Shown here piece after piece: positions 7,721-16,362 of a DNA stretch of 64,000 bases (the first letter of the stretch is position 1; each line of letters starts with the position of its first letter). The notes beneath the pieces were generated by a model, which saw only the letters and a program-made list of their open reading frames with translations, searched no databases and was not told the origin of the DNA. The position numbers and the translations under genes are program-made. This stretch comes from Flavobacteriales bacterium. GTDB lineage: Bacteria > Bacteroidota > Bacteroidia > JACJYZ01. The stretch is from the NCBI GenBank assembly GCA_020635855.1, contig JACJYZ010000002.1, positions 1,240,001 to 1,304,000 of the forward strand, in the 5' to 3' direction.

Positions 7721-9446
7721 ATTTGGCTTTGAATTCACGGATGTTGCCGCAATTGTCGCGCACGGCTAGTTCAAAGGTATGTTCGCCGCTTTCCAGGCTG
7801 TCTTCAAAGTAGTGCACCAACAGGCTCGTTTTCTTGTCGTACTCCATCAGCACCCATTTCCCGTCTATGGTGCCCCTATATGATGCGATGCCCGATGCGC
7901 CATCGGAGATTTGCATGCGGATCCATGGACTTCCCTTCAGGTTTTTGCCATTGTAGATGTTGATGGCGTTGATATAGGGTGCTGTCTCATCCACCATCAC
8001 GGCGAAGTTGCCGAAGCTTCTCACCGATGCGGTTACCCATCCATCCTGGTAGGTTCCTCCCTGGTATGATTTGTAACCGCCGTCTTCCACGGCGGCGATG
8101 TATGCCTTCTGCTGGAGTGCTTCCGGCAGATCAGGGGCTTCAATGGAGAGGGTGTAAAAACCATGCACGGGAACATCTGATTGTTGCAATTCGTGGGTAA
8201 CAGACCAGCTGCCCGGTTTGGGTGGTGCCTTGTGGTAGTTGAAATAGATGGTGTCGTAAAAGATGTTCGGGGGCATGTGCATCTTCAAACCTGCTGTGTC
8301 GAAGTCGTTCGACTGTTGGTAAGGGAAGATGGCCTGTGGTACCGCTTCCAGGGTGGCATTGGCAGGAGGAGGAGGCCCGGCCGTATTTCGCACCTTGAGG
8401 TCGATGTCGGAAGTGTTGCCATAGGCATCTTTCACAATTACGCTGATATGGTGGGTGCTGTCATCTTCCAGGGACATGATGCCCCGGTTGATTACGTTAC
8501 GGAATGTGCTGAGTCGGTTGTTGGGGTCCAGGAAGCATTTCTGGTACACACGGCCGGTCCGCTTTTTCTCCCCGTAATCCACAAAACTGTTGATGTACCT
8601 GCTCTCGTGGAATCCGAATTTGTCCAGGTCGTGATAGAATACACGTTCACCGTCTTTCTGCACTTCAATAGAAAAAATGCCCTGGGTGTTGTCTGTTTTG
8701 TTGATCACATCCCGGGCTTCAATGGCAAGTGCAAAGGGGCCGCGAACAGTCACCGTGGATGCGGTATAGTGTCCGCGGTAGCCCATCAGGGTGATTTTTC
8801 GCGGGCCGGTCTGGGCGTTGACCGTGGAATTCTTTCCGATCGGGTACATCCTCAGTGCCGTAATCACCGGCCGGATGTTGTCTTCGATATCGAAACCGAA
8901 CAACATCGGGTTGCAGGCGAATTCGGTTAATGTTTCACGAATCTCGAAGTGCAGGTGCGGCCCGCCGGATGCACCGGTGTTACCGGAATAAGCAACAACT
9001 TGTCCCTGGTGGAGTTTTAGCTGGCTCGAATCCACATTGATGTCGACTTCGAAAGACTCCCGTTCGTATTGTTGTTGTTTCAGGTAAGAAGCGATTGGTT
9101 CTTCAAAACGCTGTAAGTGGCCATACACCGAAGTAAATCCGTTTGGGTGTGTGATGTACAATGCTTTTCCGTACCCCGTTGAGGAAATGTTGATGCGCGA
9201 TACATAGCCGTCTGCAATGGCCAGCACAGGTTGCCCTTCCTGACTCATTGTTTTGATGTCGAGTCCGGCATGAAAATGATTGTTGCGGATCTCGCCGAAA
9301 TTACCGGCCAGAAGGATCGGTATCTTGAGCGGAGAAATGAAATAACCCTGAGGAAACTCGATCCGGTCACGTTCCTGGAAAACAAATCCGACCGAAAAGA
9401 ACGTCAGTGTGGTTATCAGCAATATGCCTCGTATCTTCTTGCCCAT
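7710..9446 (-). CDS. M23-family peptidase (LytM domain), secreted
   Basis: This 578-residue exported protein has a signal segment at residues 1-23 (GILLITTLTFFSVGFVF). An N-terminal M23/LytM zinc peptidase domain follows, with zinc ligands in HFHAGLD (His59, Asp63) and in GPHLHFEIRE near residue 165. M23 enzymes cut peptide cross-bridges or stems of peptidoglycan. The remaining 400 residues look beta-rich and Ig-like, a layout common in Bacteroidota M23 proteins. I moved the start from 9482 to the ATG at 9446, because only that gives a normal signal peptide. The gene is convergent with the ComEC-like gene. Confidence 0.85.
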   Translation of the reverse strand: MGKKIRGILLITTLTFFSVGFVFQERDRIEFPQGYFISPLKIPILLAGNFGEIRNNHFHAGLDIKTMSQEGQPVLAIADGYVSRINISSTGYGKALYITHPNGFTSVYGHLQRFEEPIASYLKQQQYERESFEVDINVDSSQLKLHQGQVVAYSGNTGASGGPHLHFEIRETLTEFACNPMLFGFDIEDNIRPVITALRMYPIGKNSTVNAQTGPRKITLMGYRGHYTASTVTVRGPFALAIEARDVINKTDNTQGIFSIEVQKDGERVFYHDLDKFGFHESRYINSFVDYGEKKRTGRVYQKCFLDPNNRLSTFRNVINRGIMSLEDDSTHHISVIVKDAYGNTSDIDLKVRNTAGPPPPANATLEAVPQAIFPYQQSNDFDTAGLKMHMPPNIFYDTIYFNYHKAPPKPGSWSVTHELQQSDVPVHGFYTLSIEAPDLPEALQQKAYIAAVEDGGYKSYQGGTYQDGWVTASVRSFGNFAVMVDETAPYINAINIYNGKNLKGSPWIRMQISDGASGIASYRGTIDGKWVLMEYDKKTSLLVHYFEDSLESGEHTFELAVRDNCGNIREFKAKFTR

Positions 9447-9580
9447 CTTCAATTCTGGTGATAAATACCTCGGGTTGCACAAATGTAATCTTGTGAATAC
9501 ATTGTCGGACGCAAATTTTCACCAATGTTTCAACAACCAGATCTTGAAAGGGAGGGGTGATCAAATTCAAAATTTAATTT

Positions 9581-9588
9581 TAAATTTG
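9581..9588 (+). promoter_or_regulatory. -7 element TAAATTTG before the coiled-coil/zapA pair
   Basis: TAAATTTG fits TAnnTTTG and lies 36 bases before the ATG at 9625, in an AT-rich stretch between divergent genes. No good -33 TTG is at the right spacing, so this is tentative. Confidence 0.4.
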
Positions 9589-9624
9589 ACCTGTGGAAAT
9601 ACTCGTAAATTTCACACGTACGAA

Positions 9625-9909
9625 ATGACTTTAATTGGAACGGCAGAGAGGGTTCAAGAAAAAGTAAACAGGTTGATTGCATTGCATGGCCGGTTGTTGC
9701 AGGAAAAAGAGGCGTTGGTGAACCAGGTGAATCACTTGGAAAAAGAGTTGGAGGAAATGCGAATCAAGGCAATGAGTGTTGATGTGCAAAGCAAGGTAAA
9801 AGATGAGATCAGCGGGTCTTCCGTGCAAATGGAAAAGGAAGAGATGGAAAAGAAGATCACGGAGCTGGTGCGGGAAGTAGATAAATGTATAGCGTTACTG
9901 GACAATTAA
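9625..9909 (+). CDS. Small coiled-coil protein upstream of zapA
   Basis: This 94-residue, highly charged protein is predicted to be almost entirely coiled coil, with heptad-like stretches VNHLEKELEEMRIKA and EEMEKKITELVREVDKCI. I recognise no catalytic motif. It sits 10 bases upstream of zapA in the same direction, so a structural role with ZapA at the division ring is plausible but unproven. The frame is open far upstream into 9409, but the ATG at 9625 fits the coiled coil and the promoter position. Confidence 0.7.
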   Translation: MTLIGTAERVQEKVNRLIALHGRLLQEKEALVNQVNHLEKELEEMRIKAMSVDVQSKVKDEISGSSVQMEKEEMEKKITELVREVDKCIALLDN

Positions 9910-9919
9910 CGGATCACCG

Positions 9920-10216
9920 ATGTCTCAGGATACTCTTTCCATAAAGCTGACGATTGCCGGAAGAATTTACCCTCTTAGTATTCAGCACGGAGATGAGGAC
10001 GGTATGCGGAAAGCCGCAGCCGATATTAACGAGCGGATCAAGGATTATGAAAGCAAATATGCACATCGCGATAAGCAGGACCTGCTGGCCATGTGTGCGC
10101 TTGAATTCGCTCATGATTGTCTGAGAACAAAGGATCAATGGAACAACGAGCGGCAGGAGGTTGAAAACAAACTGAATGAAACCGAATCCCTCGCAGATCG
10201 TTTTCTGGAAACCTGA
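9920..10216 (+). CDS. zapA: Cell division protein ZapA
   Basis: This 98-residue ZapA-like protein, which in characterised bacteria bundles FtsZ filaments at mid-cell, has the typical N-terminal strand (LSIKLTIAGRIYPLSI) and the segment DEDGMRKAAADINERIKDYE. A C-terminal coiled coil follows from about residue 55. The length is normal. It follows the coiled-coil gene and precedes a 6S-like RNA and rny, an arrangement I associate with Bacteroidota genomes. Confidence 0.85.
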   Translation: MSQDTLSIKLTIAGRIYPLSIQHGDEDGMRKAAADINERIKDYESKYAHRDKQDLLAMCALEFAHDCLRTKDQWNNERQEVENKLNETESLADRFLET

Positions 10217-10239
10217 TACATAACGTTCTTTGTATAAGC

Positions 10240-10450
10240 GGCCACAGCCGCAACATATCCGCACCGCTTCATTTGAATGAGTATTTAAACTCAACACATT
10301 ACTCATTGGAGACAAGCTTATAGGTGCCTAGGACAGGCCTCACCCGCTTGCGGGATCCCTCGGGACAGTGGAAGTTCGAAGCATCTGGCAGCTCCATATA
10401 TGTCTATACGGGGTTTAAAACGCCTCGAATGAACGGTGCGGTTTTTTTTT
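10240..10450 (+). ncRNA. ssrS: 6S-like RNA (probable ssrS, 6S-Flavo type) between zapA and rny
   Basis: A 277-base gene-free stretch contains a long closed structure. The 5' arm 10259-10275 (CCGCACCGCTTCATTTG) pairs with the 3' arm 10426-10441 (CGAATGAACGGTGCGG) with one bulge and one G-U pair, and nine T follow at 10442-10450, so the closing stem also works as a terminator. A nested hairpin pairs AATGAGT (10276-10282) with ACTCATT (10301-10307). The roughly 200-nt size, long closing stem, large interior region and zapA-rny location fit 6S RNA, which binds RNA polymerase holoenzyme in stationary phase. The exact 5' end is not resolved. I could not run a covariance search. Confidence 0.75.
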
Positions 10451-10493
10451 ACCCCACCACAAGTGATTTTTAACCAATTATTGAATTGTAGAA

Positions 10494-12041
10494 ATGGAAA
10501 TAGCAATTATTCCCGTGGCCGTTTCGGTCATCCTGGGGCTCGTGTTAGGTGGTGTGATCGCGTCCGTATTCCTGCGAAAGGCCATTGAAAAGAAAAGCGA
10601 GCAAGTCCTGAAAGATGCGGAAGCCGAAGGCGAGGTCATCAAAAAAGAGAAGATCCTGCAGGCAAAGGAAAAGTTCCTTCAGTTGAAATCAGAACATGAG
10701 AAGCTGATCAATGAACGCACCCGTAAAATGGAGGCTTCGGAGAACAAAGCCCGGCAGAACGAAAAACATCTGTCGCGCAAACAGGAAGACCTTCAAAGAA
10801 GTCAGAACGAACTGAAGGCGGTAAAGGACAACCTGTCTCATCAACTCGAAATTGTCAACAAGAAACAGGAAGAACTGGATAAAATGCACCGCCGTCAGGT
10901 GGAGCAACTTGAAGCCATTTCCAGTTTGTCTGTCGAGGATGCCAAGTCCCAGCTCGTGGAAGCCCTCAAGGCAGAGGCCAAAACCGAAGCCCTGGCCTAT
11001 ATCAAGGACATCGTGGATGAGGCCAAGCTGACTGCCAACAAGGAAGCCAAACGGATCGTGGTGCAAACCATCCAACGCGTGGCCACCGAGCAGGCAGTTG
11101 AGAATGCCGTTACCGTATTCAACATTGAAAGTGATGAGATCAAAGGCCGCATCATCGGCCGTGAAGGAAGGAACATCCGTGCCCTGGAAGCAGCCACCGG
11201 TGTGGAAATCATCGTTGATGATACGCCTGAAGCCATCCTGCTGTCATGCTTCGACCCCGTTCGCCGTGAGATCGCGCGCCTGTCTTTACACCAGCTGGTA
11301 ACCGACGGCCGCATACACCCGGCCCGCATTGAGGAAGTTGTGGCCCGCACCCGCAAGAACCTGGAAGAAGAAATTGCCGAAACCGGAAAACGCACCACCA
11401 TTGACCTGGGCATCCATGGTCTTCACCCTGAACTCATACGCATGGTGGGTAAAATGAAATATCGTTCTTCCTACGGACAGAACCTGTTACAACACTCCCG
11501 CGAAGTGGCGAACCTGTGCGCTGTGATGGCCTCTGAACTGGGCCTGAATGTGAAACAGGCCAAGCGTGCCGGACTGCTCCACGACATAGGAAAAGTTCCC
11601 GACGACGAACCGGAATTGCCGCATGCCGTACTGGGTATGAAGCTCGCAGAGAAATACAAGGAACATGCTGATGTATGTAATGCCATCGGTGCTCACCATG
11701 ATGAAGTGGAAATGACCAGCATCATCTCACCCATCGTTCAGGTGTGTGATGCCATTTCCGGCGCCCGCCCCGGCGCCCGTCGTGAGGTGATGGAGTCGTA
11801 CATCAAGCGATTGAAAGATCTCGAAGCGTTGGCACTGTCCTACAAGGGTGTTCAGAATACCTATGCCATCCAGGCCGGTCGTGAATTGCGTGTGATTGTG
11901 GATGCCGACAAGGTGGCCGATAAAGAAGCCGACACACTTTCGTTCGAAATCTCTCAGAAGATTCAAACGGAAATGACCTACCCGGGACAGGTGAAGGTAA
12001 CCGTGATCCGCGAAAAGCGGTCGGTGAGCATTGCCAAGTAG
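10494..12041 (+). CDS. rny: Ribonuclease Y
   Basis: This 515-residue membrane-anchored endoribonuclease initiates mRNA decay. Domains in order: an N-terminal transmembrane anchor (residues 1-25), a long charged coiled coil (about 30-190), a KH RNA-binding domain (about 205-270) with IKGRIIGREGRNIRALE, and an HD domain with the metal-binding LLHDIGKV near residue 361 and AIGAHHDEVE. The length matches the family. It lies directly downstream of the 6S-like RNA terminator, so it should have its own promoter, or receive read-through. Confidence 0.96.
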   Translation: MEIAIIPVAVSVILGLVLGGVIASVFLRKAIEKKSEQVLKDAEAEGEVIKKEKILQAKEKFLQLKSEHEKLINERTRKMEASENKARQNEKHLSRKQEDLQRSQNELKAVKDNLSHQLEIVNKKQEELDKMHRRQVEQLEAISSLSVEDAKSQLVEALKAEAKTEALAYIKDIVDEAKLTANKEAKRIVVQTIQRVATEQAVENAVTVFNIESDEIKGRIIGREGRNIRALEAATGVEIIVDDTPEAILLSCFDPVRREIARLSLHQLVTDGRIHPARIEEVVARTRKNLEEEIAETGKRTTIDLGIHGLHPELIRMVGKMKYRSSYGQNLLQHSREVANLCAVMASELGLNVKQAKRAGLLHDIGKVPDDEPELPHAVLGMKLAEKYKEHADVCNAIGAHHDEVEMTSIISPIVQVCDAISGARPGARREVMESYIKRLKDLEALALSYKGVQNTYAIQAGRELRVIVDADKVADKEADTLSFEISQKIQTEMTYPGQVKVTVIREKRSVSIAK

Positions 12042-12059
12042 TCAATTGCTCATTGTAGG

Positions 12060-12090
12060 TTTGGTTCCAGGGGTACGCTTGTTATCTTAG
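12060..12090 (+). promoter_or_regulatory. Bacteroidota promoter of the polysaccharide operon
   Basis: TTTG at 12060-12063, a 19-base spacer, and TATCTTAG at 12083-12090 (one mismatch to TAnnTTTG). The element ends 5 bases before the ATG at 12096, which predicts a leaderless or nearly leaderless operon transcript. Confidence 0.6.
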
Positions 12091-12095
12091 CCCTG

Positions 12096-13367
12096 ATGGG
12101 AAATCGCAATCTGATAGGCTCCGGTCTTTTCAGGAATACGGCCGTGCTGTTTTCCGGTACGGCCATTGCACAGGTGATTCCGCTTCTGCTGTCCCCGGTG
12201 CTTACCCGCTTGTATTCGCCGGCCGACTTCGGTACGTACTACCTTTTCCTTAGCATGGTAGCTCCATTGGCTGTTGTGTATTCAGGAAGGTACGACATGG
12301 CCGTTATGTTGCCTTCTGAGAAGCGGGACGCCGCTCATGTTGCCGCTGTCGGGGTTGTGGTTGCCGGTTTGCTATCGCTGATCACTGCCATTCTCGTGTG
12401 GCCGTTGTCCCATTTCATCAGCCTGAAGTTTGAAAGCCCGGATGTGGAACCCTGGTTGATATGGGTGCCGGTTGCCGTATTCTTCATGGCATCTTACCGC
12501 TGCGTTTCCTTTTTGTTGATCAGGGATGAGAAGTACAAGCTTTCATCTGTAAATAAGGTGGTCCAGACATCTGCCACCGGTGCGTCTTCTGTTGGAATGG
12601 GCTGGCAAAATGCCAACCTCGGTGGATTGATCTGGTCTGATCTGATTGGCAAAGGATTGCTTTTCATTGCCGGGTTTGTTCAGGTGAAACGTATAGGTTA
12701 TGCCATGCGCAACATCAACCTGAGTCATATGCGCGAGATGGCTCGCCGCTACGCCGAATATCCCAAATACAATGCTTTGCCTGCTTTGGCGGATAGCCTG
12801 AGCCTGAACATACCCGTGATGATGGTGTTTAATTTCTTCGGGCAGCAGGTTACGTCTTTCTTTAATTTTTCCCGACAGGTGATCGGGAGCCCGTTGCTGT
12901 TGGTGTCCGGTTCTTTGTCACAAGTGCTGTTCCAGCGCATCGCCAGAAAAAAAGAGGCGGGTGAGTCCATCCGGAAGATGCTCATGTCAACCCTGGGCGT
13001 ACTTTCGCTGCTGGCACTTGTATACCTTGCAGTGATTGAACTCACAGCGGAAGACCTGTTTGCGTGGGCATTCGGCGAACCCTGGCGCATGGCCGGCTAC
13101 CACGCACGTTTCCTGGCCATTTCATTTGCATTGAAGTTTGTTATTTCTCCCCTAAGCATTGTATTCCCGGCGTTGGGTGCCATCAAAACCGGAAGCATCT
13201 GGCAGGGTGTGTACTTCTTTGCAATCGCCGTTTTGTTCTTCGCTGGGGTCCTGAGCATCCGCCAGTTTTTGTGGTTGTATGTGGCCATTGAGTCGGTGAT
13301 GTACCTGATTTACCTGTATCTTGCCCTGTTGGTTGTGAACCGTTATGAATCTTCCCTGACCAAATGA
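12096..13367 (+). CDS. Polysaccharide flippase-like membrane protein (Wzx/MOP family)
   Basis: This 423-residue polytopic protein has about 12 hydrophobic spans and the N-terminal signature of oligosaccharide flippases (FSGTAIAQVIPLLLSPVLTRLYSPADFG). Such proteins flip undecaprenyl-linked repeat units to the periplasmic side. It opens a plus-strand operon of eight genes with overlaps or very short gaps. The stop overlaps the next start (ATGA). A well-spaced TTTG-N19-TATCTTAG promoter lies immediately upstream. Confidence 0.88.
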   Translation: MGNRNLIGSGLFRNTAVLFSGTAIAQVIPLLLSPVLTRLYSPADFGTYYLFLSMVAPLAVVYSGRYDMAVMLPSEKRDAAHVAAVGVVVAGLLSLITAILVWPLSHFISLKFESPDVEPWLIWVPVAVFFMASYRCVSFLLIRDEKYKLSSVNKVVQTSATGASSVGMGWQNANLGGLIWSDLIGKGLLFIAGFVQVKRIGYAMRNINLSHMREMARRYAEYPKYNALPALADSLSLNIPVMMVFNFFGQQVTSFFNFSRQVIGSPLLLVSGSLSQVLFQRIARKKEAGESIRKMLMSTLGVLSLLALVYLAVIELTAEDLFAWAFGEPWRMAGYHARFLAISFALKFVISPLSIVFPALGAIKTGSIWQGVYFFAIAVLFFAGVLSIRQFLWLYVAIESVMYLIYLYLALLVVNRYESSLTK

Positions 13368-14569
13368 CAAGTAACCTGCGATTAAAAGATTTTATCCTGC
13401 CGTTGCTCTATGGTGCGGTCATGTTTTGGATCCTGATCGGATTGGCCACTTTTTCCGGTTTCCGGCATTTCGAAAAGTGGAGCATTCATGTGCTTACCTT
13501 CGGATGTGTGGTGGTGCTGCTTCGCGATCGAAAAGGATTCGGAAACCCTTTCCGGGTGCGAATGCCCGACTGGGTCCGTGCCCGTTGGGTGGAATGGGGG
13601 CTCGTGTCCTTCGTTCTTCTGGCCACAACTGTACACCTGATCAAACTCCATGGATGGCCGCTGGTTGAAGCATGGTTCCAGGAAGACATTGTAGGAACCG
13701 CACTTGTGAGGCAGTCGATTATCGCGCGTTCAGGCGCCCTGATGAACTACTTGTCCAGTTTTGTGATCAAGGCCATCCTGCCTTTTTCCATTGTGTTTAT
13801 GTATTTGCGAAAACGGAAGATGATGTTGGGGTTGGTGACGGCCATCGGAATGTTTTACGCCCTGATGCTGATGCAGAAAAGTTTCATGGTGACCATCTTC
13901 ATGCCGTTGCTATGCATCCTGTTGCTTGAACGCAAGTGGTTGCGCCTGGCGGGAGTTGCATGCTTGTCGGTCTTGGGAATTGTGATTCTTTTGCTGGTGA
14001 CAAATCCCCAGCTCCTTGGGAGAGGAAAGGCAAGGGATCTGCCCGTGATCGAGAACCCCTTCGGAACCGGTCTCAAAGGATTGGCGAAACGGGTGCTTTA
14101 TGTGCCGGGTAAGGTTACGGGGGAGTGGTTCGACCTGGTTCCGGCGCACTATCCTTACCTGAACGGATGTGGTTATCGCTTCCTTCAACCCCTTACCGGT
14201 TGCGAATATGTGGATTACTCCCGGAAGCTGTACGATGAGCTTTTTCCCGAGTACAAAGCCCTTGGCCTTACCGGAACGGTGAATGTTGCCAGCTTTGTGA
14301 ATGACTATGCCAACTTCGGCATGAGGGGTGTATTCCTGTCGGGTATTGTACTGGCTGTGCTGATTACCCTGTTGACGCGCTTATATCACAACCGCGAAGT
14401 GTACCTGATTCTTTTCAACTTATTTCCTGTGATCATGCTGAGTTCCTCAGCCGTTTCCACCTTGCTCTTTTCCGGAGGGTGGGTGGTGATCAACCTGCTC
14501 TTCATGGTCCTCAACCCTTACCTTCCTGTTCTCCGTTTCGATAACCGCAAACGCTTATGTGTGGGATAG
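13364..14569 (+). CDS. Polytopic membrane protein, probable polysaccharide polymerase (Wzy-like)
   Basis: This 401-residue protein has about ten predicted spans and one larger soluble loop near residues 225-300, a layout typical of Wzy-type O-unit polymerases, which are poorly conserved in sequence. No signature motif was recognised, so the call rests on topology and on the position between a flippase and glycosyltransferases. It overlaps the upstream gene by 4 bases and the downstream asparagine synthase by 13 bases. It could alternatively be another transport or polymerisation component of the same pathway. Confidence 0.65.
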   Translation: MTSNLRLKDFILPLLYGAVMFWILIGLATFSGFRHFEKWSIHVLTFGCVVVLLRDRKGFGNPFRVRMPDWVRARWVEWGLVSFVLLATTVHLIKLHGWPLVEAWFQEDIVGTALVRQSIIARSGALMNYLSSFVIKAILPFSIVFMYLRKRKMMLGLVTAIGMFYALMLMQKSFMVTIFMPLLCILLLERKWLRLAGVACLSVLGIVILLLVTNPQLLGRGKARDLPVIENPFGTGLKGLAKRVLYVPGKVTGEWFDLVPAHYPYLNGCGYRFLQPLTGCEYVDYSRKLYDELFPEYKALGLTGTVNVASFVNDYANFGMRGVFLSGIVLAVLITLLTRLYHNREVYLILFNLFPVIMLSSSAVSTLLFSGGWVVINLLFMVLNPYLPVLRFDNRKRLCVG

Positions 14570-16362
14570 CGGGTATTGTAAATTTTGATGGAAGCCAGCC
14601 CGCCAGGGAACAGGTGCAGGCCATGATGGATCTGATCGCGCACAGGGGCCCCGACGGAGAAGGAATGCTGGTGGAAGGGACCGTAGCGTTGGGGCATCGC
14701 CGCCTGGCCATCCTCGATCTTAGCGATGCCGGTGCACAACCGATGACATTCGGCGATCTATCCATCGTGCACAATGGCGAAATCTACAATTACCTTGAAA
14801 TAAAAGAAGAACTCGGCAGGTACGGACACATCTTTCATACCCATACCGATACGGAAGTGATTTTGGCCGCATACGCACAGTGGGGCGACCGATGTGTGGA
14901 TCACTTCAATGGCATGTGGGCTTTTGCTATCCTTGACAGGAACAAACACCGCCTGTTTTGCAGCAGGGACCGTTTCGGGATCAAGCCCTTTTATTACCTG
15001 CAAACACAGCAGCGGTTGTGCTTTGGTTCGGAGATACGGCAACTGCTTGCATGTTCGGAGTCACGAACCGTACACCCTTCAGTGTTGGCAGATTACCTGG
15101 TGCTCGGACTGGAAGAGCACACCGAAAACACCTTCTTTTCCGGTGTTTTGCGACTGATGCCGGGGCATAACATGTCAGTGGATCTGAGATCAGGCCGCGT
15201 GGAGGTGCATGCCTATTATCATATACGGGTGCTGTCTGATGTGGCTAAAATGAACGAAAGGGATGCCGTGCAATCCTACAAGGAGTTGCTGATGTCATCT
15301 ATTCGTTTGCGCCTTCGGTCGGATGTGCCCGTGGGAACTTGTCTGAGTGGCGGACTCGATAGTTCGGTGGTTGCCACACTGGCAGCGGGTTTGCACAAGG
15401 AGAAATCCACGGAACCCTTCCGGGCAATCACCGCAAAATCCACAGAGAAAGCCAATGATGAAAGTGGCTACGCACAGATGGTGGCTCAGAAGAGCAACCT
15501 GGATTGGCGGGTGTGCGAGCCCGGACAAAACGATTTTGACGCCTTGCTGGATGAGGTGGTGAAACTCCAGGAAGAACCTTTCGGAAGCCCTTCCATCATC
15601 ATGCAATATTTTGTGATGAAGGCGGCAAGGGAAGCCGGTCTGGTAGTGATGCTGGACGGACAGGGAGGCGATGAAACCCTTCTCGGATATGAACGCTATT
15701 ACCCGGCGGCGGCTCGCACCCGCAATGCCATGGGAAGGGCATCTTTCATGATACAGGCAGCGCGCCATTCCCGGATCAGTTTGCCCAGCATGCTGGCTTA
15801 TCAGGTGTATTTTTCCATGCCTGAAGTGAGATGGCGCAGACAAAGAACACGGTATTCATTCGTGAAGTCCGAATGGCTGGACCGGGCGGATGCCAATGTC
15901 TTAAGGGAGATCAGCGCATCGTATGCCAATGTGCAGTCGCTGCAGGTGCTTGAACTCTCAAAAACACAGCTTCCGCACCTGCTGCGCTATGAAGACCGTA
16001 ACTCAATGCATTTTGCCATTGAAAGCAGGTTGCCTTACCTGGATTACCGCCTTGTGGAATTTGCCGTGTCACTGCCCCTTGAGCAGAAGATCAGAAAAGG
16101 GTGGACCAAATATGCCTTGCGGCAGGTGGCTGCTGAGATTCTTCCGAATGAAATTGCATGGAGAAAACATAAATTTGGGTTCGAGGCACCTGCATCCACA
16201 TGGTTACAGGACAGGAAACAATTGGGCAAGTGGCTGGCGGCATCGGATCTGGTGCGACAGATCACGAATGATTTGCCGGTAGATCGTATGGACCTGAATC
16301 AATTGTGGCGACTGGTGAACCTCGCGAAATGGGAACGAGCATTTGATGTGAAACTTGGCTAA
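14557..16362 (+). CDS. asnB: Asparagine synthase, glutamine-hydrolysing (AsnB type)
   Basis: This 601-residue enzyme has an N-terminal class II glutamine amidotransferase domain starting MCGIAGIVNF, with Cys2 as the nucleophile, and an AsnB-type synthetase domain with the ATP pyrophosphatase loop CLSGGLDSSVV near residue 265. The family transfers glutamine-derived ammonia to an acyl-adenylate, classically aspartate. Inside a polysaccharide operon, copies like this probably amidate a sugar carboxylate such as a uronic acid, which is inference from location. It overlaps both neighbours. All catalytic motifs are intact, unlike the AsnB-like protein at the right edge of the window. Confidence 0.92.
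   Translation: MCGIAGIVNFDGSQPAREQVQAMMDLIAHRGPDGEGMLVEGTVALGHRRLAILDLSDAGAQPMTFGDLSIVHNGEIYNYLEIKEELGRYGHIFHTHTDTEVILAAYAQWGDRCVDHFNGMWAFAILDRNKHRLFCSRDRFGIKPFYYLQTQQRLCFGSEIRQLLACSESRTVHPSVLADYLVLGLEEHTENTFFSGVLRLMPGHNMSVDLRSGRVEVHAYYHIRVLSDVAKMNERDAVQSYKELLMSSIRLRLRSDVPVGTCLSGGLDSSVVATLAAGLHKEKSTEPFRAITAKSTEKANDESGYAQMVAQKSNLDWRVCEPGQNDFDALLDEVVKLQEEPFGSPSIIMQYFVMKAAREAGLVVMLDGQGGDETLLGYERYYPAAARTRNAMGRASFMIQAARHSRISLPSMLAYQVYFSMPEVRWRRQRTRYSFVKSEWLDRADANVLREISASYANVQSLQVLELSKTQLPHLLRYEDRNSMHFAIESRLPYLDYRLVEFAVSLPLEQKIRKGWTKYALRQVAAEILPNEIAWRKHKFGFEAPASTWLQDRKQLGKWLAASDLVRQITNDLPVDRMDLNQLWRLVNLAKWERAFDVKLG

Noticed and set aside
8181..8930. 249-codon plus-strand open frame opposite the M23 peptidase
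   Set aside because: The minus strand encodes a recognisable M23 protein over the whole stretch, and the plus frame has no domain character.
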